Assembly: GCA_030770545.1 (NCBI GenBank)
Contig: CM061098.1
Location: 8,749,501 to 8,813,500, forward strand
DNA length: 64,000 nucleotides
Direction: 5' to 3'
DNA from: Macropodus opercularis
Taxonomy: Eukaryota > Chordata > Actinopteri > Anabantiformes > Osphronemidae
The notes below the pieces were generated by a model. The model did no database searches and was not told the origin of the DNA. It was given only the letters and a program-made list of their open reading frames with translations. This document shows positions 61,044 through 64,000 of the stretch, one piece after another (position 1 is the first letter of the stretch; every line of letters begins with the position of its first letter). A program made the position numbers and the translations under genes.

Positions 61044-62750
61044 CGTGCTGGAGTCCAGGAGGCACGTAGGAATATTTTTGGACCAATCCGACAAAGCAAA
61101 AAGAGAAGGTGTCTTGTCCTGTAGTCCCCTTGCTTAAAGACGCAGAAATCCCGCTTTCACTCTCCGGTCTCCCTTCCCTGAAAGGACTCCCGTGGTGGCA
61201 TCGTCAGTCTCCGCACAATAACTTTAGTTTGCTGCATTTCGCAGTGAAAGGAAATTACACCTGGAGTCAGTCAGCAACTCCAACTCGATCATTTGTTTGC
61301 TGGGTATTTTATTTAGGGAGACACCGGAGTAATGTTAACGAAGCCCGTGGGCAGACAGGATGAGGCTTTCTTAAATCACAGTGGAAGGGAAAGCTTAAAG
61401 CTTTGCACTAGCCAAAAAACAAATACAAATAAAAATCCCGATGTTGCGTTATTTAATGACTATATGTGTGTGGGAATCGCCAGTCTTGATCCTAGAAAAC
61501 CGGTCTGGGGGGTCCGGGGTGGCGTGACTGGCTCATCCCGCTGTAACACGGTGCGATCATAAAATCCTCTGTGGCCGATAAAAAGAATCACACCGTCATC
61601 ATCCAGCTATAGGACGTTTATCCGCCAGAGATCCGGCGCTTTGTCCCGACGTGCAGAGGGACAGTGCCGTGTATTCCTCTCCCTGCGCGGTCACAGCTTC
61701 TCCACACAGTCGCTCCCACTGAAAACGTGACGTGTCCCCTCCAGGCGCATCTCCCCGTCTTTTATCCTGGTATAAATAAACCTACAACACCAGCCTCCAC
61801 TTCAACGGCAGCGCAGCCACAGCAGAGCCGGCGGAGCAGCGGGGTGTGCGCAGACACAGGCGGAGAGGTCTGCAAAGGTGGCAGCCTTCATTTGTTGTTG
61901 TGATCGCTTTCCTCGTTTCCGTTGCCCTTGAGACGCGCGCTGCGTAACCATTGCGCTGCCAACTTTTTCCTAACGGGACAGGCGCACCGCATACAGGTGT
62001 AGCCTCCGAGCCGGTCCCAGTGCGGGGTCAGCGGGCTCCAGGGACACTCTGCAAGTGGGGACCAGGGCTGTGGCTTCGCCTGATGACGCTGAGGTCACGT
62101 CCTTGGCAGCTCGGTAGTTCTGGACATTTAGAGGGTTTAGTAAGAGACAAAATAACAACACTATAGAGGCATTTATTATGAATACAGACCTGCAGCACTA
62201 ACTTAGCTGGCATTAAACTGCATTTTTAGAGAAATGCCAGAATTCCCACTGTTGTTATTTCTCAGCTAATGATCTGAATATGCTGAATGGGCAGACTGTG
62301 ACAAAAATGTCCTACTACATTGAACTACATCGCCTGGGGTCATTATTCTATGTCCTCCTGGTGAGTTTTTTACACCTTTGTACATTTTTTTTGTGTACTT
62401 TCTGTTTCTTTGGAATTATTTTGCGTCTCTTCCAAACAATAAATAGCTCTGGCACAGAGGTCCATTGACCTCCTGGTCTCGTGGGCCTATACCCAGCAGG
62501 CCCATTCATTAAACCATCCATGGCTGGGTGGACACACCGAGCACTGTGTAGATGTCACCTTGGAAGCTGTCACGAGGATTCCTGCATATATATTTATGGA
62601 CCAATTGATCAGTTGCAACGATGATGACAAGATGGATCAATAATGAAAACGTCCTGCTGTTTCAACCCATTGTAAATGTACATGTTTCATCTGGCTGCTA
62701 TCTGACAAATCAATAAACAAGTTATTTTTTCTATTCCAGCTCTGGAGCAG
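61044..62750 (-). promoter_or_regulatory. vegfb leader and upstream region
   Basis: The minus-strand leader lies directly above the start codon. GC content rises across 61480-62100 (for example GGTCCGGGGTGGCGTGACTGG and GCCGGCGGAGCAGCGGGG), which suits a CpG-type promoter. No coding exon was found and the transcription start cannot be fixed. Confidence 0.35.
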
Positions 62751-62880
62751 ACTGACGACCTGTCCATACTGTGCCTTTCACCCTGTGACAGCTGGGATTG
62801 GCTCCAGCACGTTGCAACCCTTACAAGGAACAGCTGTTGGGATGATAGATGAAGAAATGGATGGATGGATAATTGGATGG
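62740..62880 (+). repeat. fish LINE/SINE-type 3' tail
   Basis: The order is GACCTGTCCATACTGTGCC, then TTTCACCCTGTGACAGCTGGG, ATTGGCTCCAGCACG, CAACCCTTACAAGGA and a terminal ATGGATGGATGG run. This is the common tail of teleost non-LTR retroposons (CTGGGATAGGCTCCAGC followed by ATGGATGG). The copy is diverged and truncated at its 5' end. Confidence 0.75.
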
Positions 62881-64000
62881 ACTCCTCTGTAGTGGCCTGC
62901 CTCTATGGTGAGTCTATAACACTTAAATTATTTTTGTAATACTAAATCATTTCCTAGGAAGACCTTTACAGAGAATTATTCATTTGGCACTAATAAGATG
63001 GTAAATTTAATTGGACTTTTCATGAAGTCATTGGAATGAATTGCTGCTGAGTCATTCAGAGATCAGCAGGTCAGCTTCAAAAACAATTCAATGTATGCAG
63101 GGAATGAAGTTCATACAGTGAATGAATGATTAATATGTTTTTACTTTGGGTTAAATTGAACAATTACTCAAGAACGTCATCTTGTAAATCAACAACTGCT
63201 TATACAACCAAAAATAATCTGTAACTGAAATAGCTGCATGCTGTCACAAGATTTTAGGTGAAAAAGGAATTATGTAAATAACATGACGGTGACAACTGTG
63301 ACTCGGTTCTGTTCAGGCAAAGCTCTAAATCTTAAACAACCCGTAAACCCTGAAACCAAACGCAAGAAGCTAAATAAAACCCAGGCATCAATATGTTTGA
63401 CTGTTATACTTGTGCTTTTCTGCATCAGCAAAGTCTATTTATAAAAGGCTGTCTGTGGATAAACAATATCTGCAAAAACCAAATAATGTCTCTATGACAA
63501 CTAACAAAACACAAGAGTAATTATTTACGTCCCATCTACCACTAATGTGTCTGAGGGTCAAGTTCATGATCATGTTTGCATCATCTGCTTTCACACACTT
63601 TTGCTCTACAGCTCACTGCATGAAAATGACACTCAATTAATTCCAAGCCCATAGTCGGTGTCCCTGTGCAGGACGTGCATTGGCATCCTTGTCTTCCATC
63701 AGTGTGTCAGTGAGTGTCAAGGCGTGCTGACACCAGAATCTCAGTCATTATAGTGTGTTTGGGTTATGACAGGGTACTTACGCGCCACATGAGGGTGAGG
63801 GTGTCTGTATGCTATGCGGGGATATGTTATCTCCTGTGGATGTCTTGAGACATAGGGTGCAGGCGAGAAGACGACAGATGGAAAATGGCAACACTGGAAG
63901 CTCATACAGAAAATCTGAATCTGGAGCGCAGTCATTACGTCTGTTATAATGTATGTATTGTAAACTTGCTATGCTAAGTCAGTATCACAAATTTAAAAGT
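62881..64000. other. intergenic sequence, nothing recognised
   Basis: AT-rich sequence with only short ORFs and no family match or repeat structure that I can support. Confidence 0.6.

Overview
The window is vertebrate nuclear DNA, almost certainly from a ray-finned (teleost) fish. Genes are split by short GT/AG introns, (CA)n microsatellites are frequent, fragments look like the 3' tails of fish LINE/SINE families, and the proteins are vertebrate-specific families. Six protein-coding genes can be assembled exon by exon with consistent splice phases. In order they are: the 3' part of a TGF-beta2-like ligand gene (+, 1-3568); the two-pore K+ channel gene kcnk4/TRAAK (-, 9708-13040); a short cenpf, centromere protein F (-, 18141-33758, leader exons to about 35.3 kb); an RD3-family photoreceptor protein gene (+, 37430-38577); stx5, the Golgi Qa-SNARE syntaxin 5 (-, 40799-44303); and a vegfb-like growth factor gene (-, 52550-61043). 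No bacterial-type operon, CRISPR array or rRNA is present. Layout: 1-3.6 kb is the TGF-beta gene; 3.6-9.7 kb is a gene-free interval between convergent genes, with microsatellites and one LINE/SINE tail; 9.7-13.2 kb is kcnk4; 13.2-18.1 kb is intergenic or UTR; 18.1-35.5 kb is cenpf. One cenpf intron holds a 3.65-kb tandem pair of a mobile element bounded by terminal inverted repeats (20018-23668), which contains tRNA-like modules. 35.5-37.4 kb is the cenpf/rd3 divergent spacer; 37.4-38.6 kb is rd3; 40.8-44.3 kb is stx5; 44.3-52.5 kb is gene-poor; 52.5-61.0 kb is vegfb with a 4.1-kb first intron; 61.0-64 kb is vegfb upstream sequence plus another repeat tail. The genes do not form one pathway. 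Their grouping looks like an ancient vertebrate paralogon: in human, KCNK4, STX5 and VEGFB lie at 11q12-13, whereas CENPF, RD3, KCNK2 and TGFB2 lie at 1q32-41. Here members of both sets are interleaved, which suggests an ohnologous segment in which tetrapods and fish kept different copies. The best candidates for something undescribed are the tandem TIR element with tRNA-like modules, the proline/serine minisatellite inside the vegfb coding sequence, a predicted upstream ORF split by an intron directly after its ATG in the cenpf leader, and the fourth-ohnolog TGF-beta gene itself.
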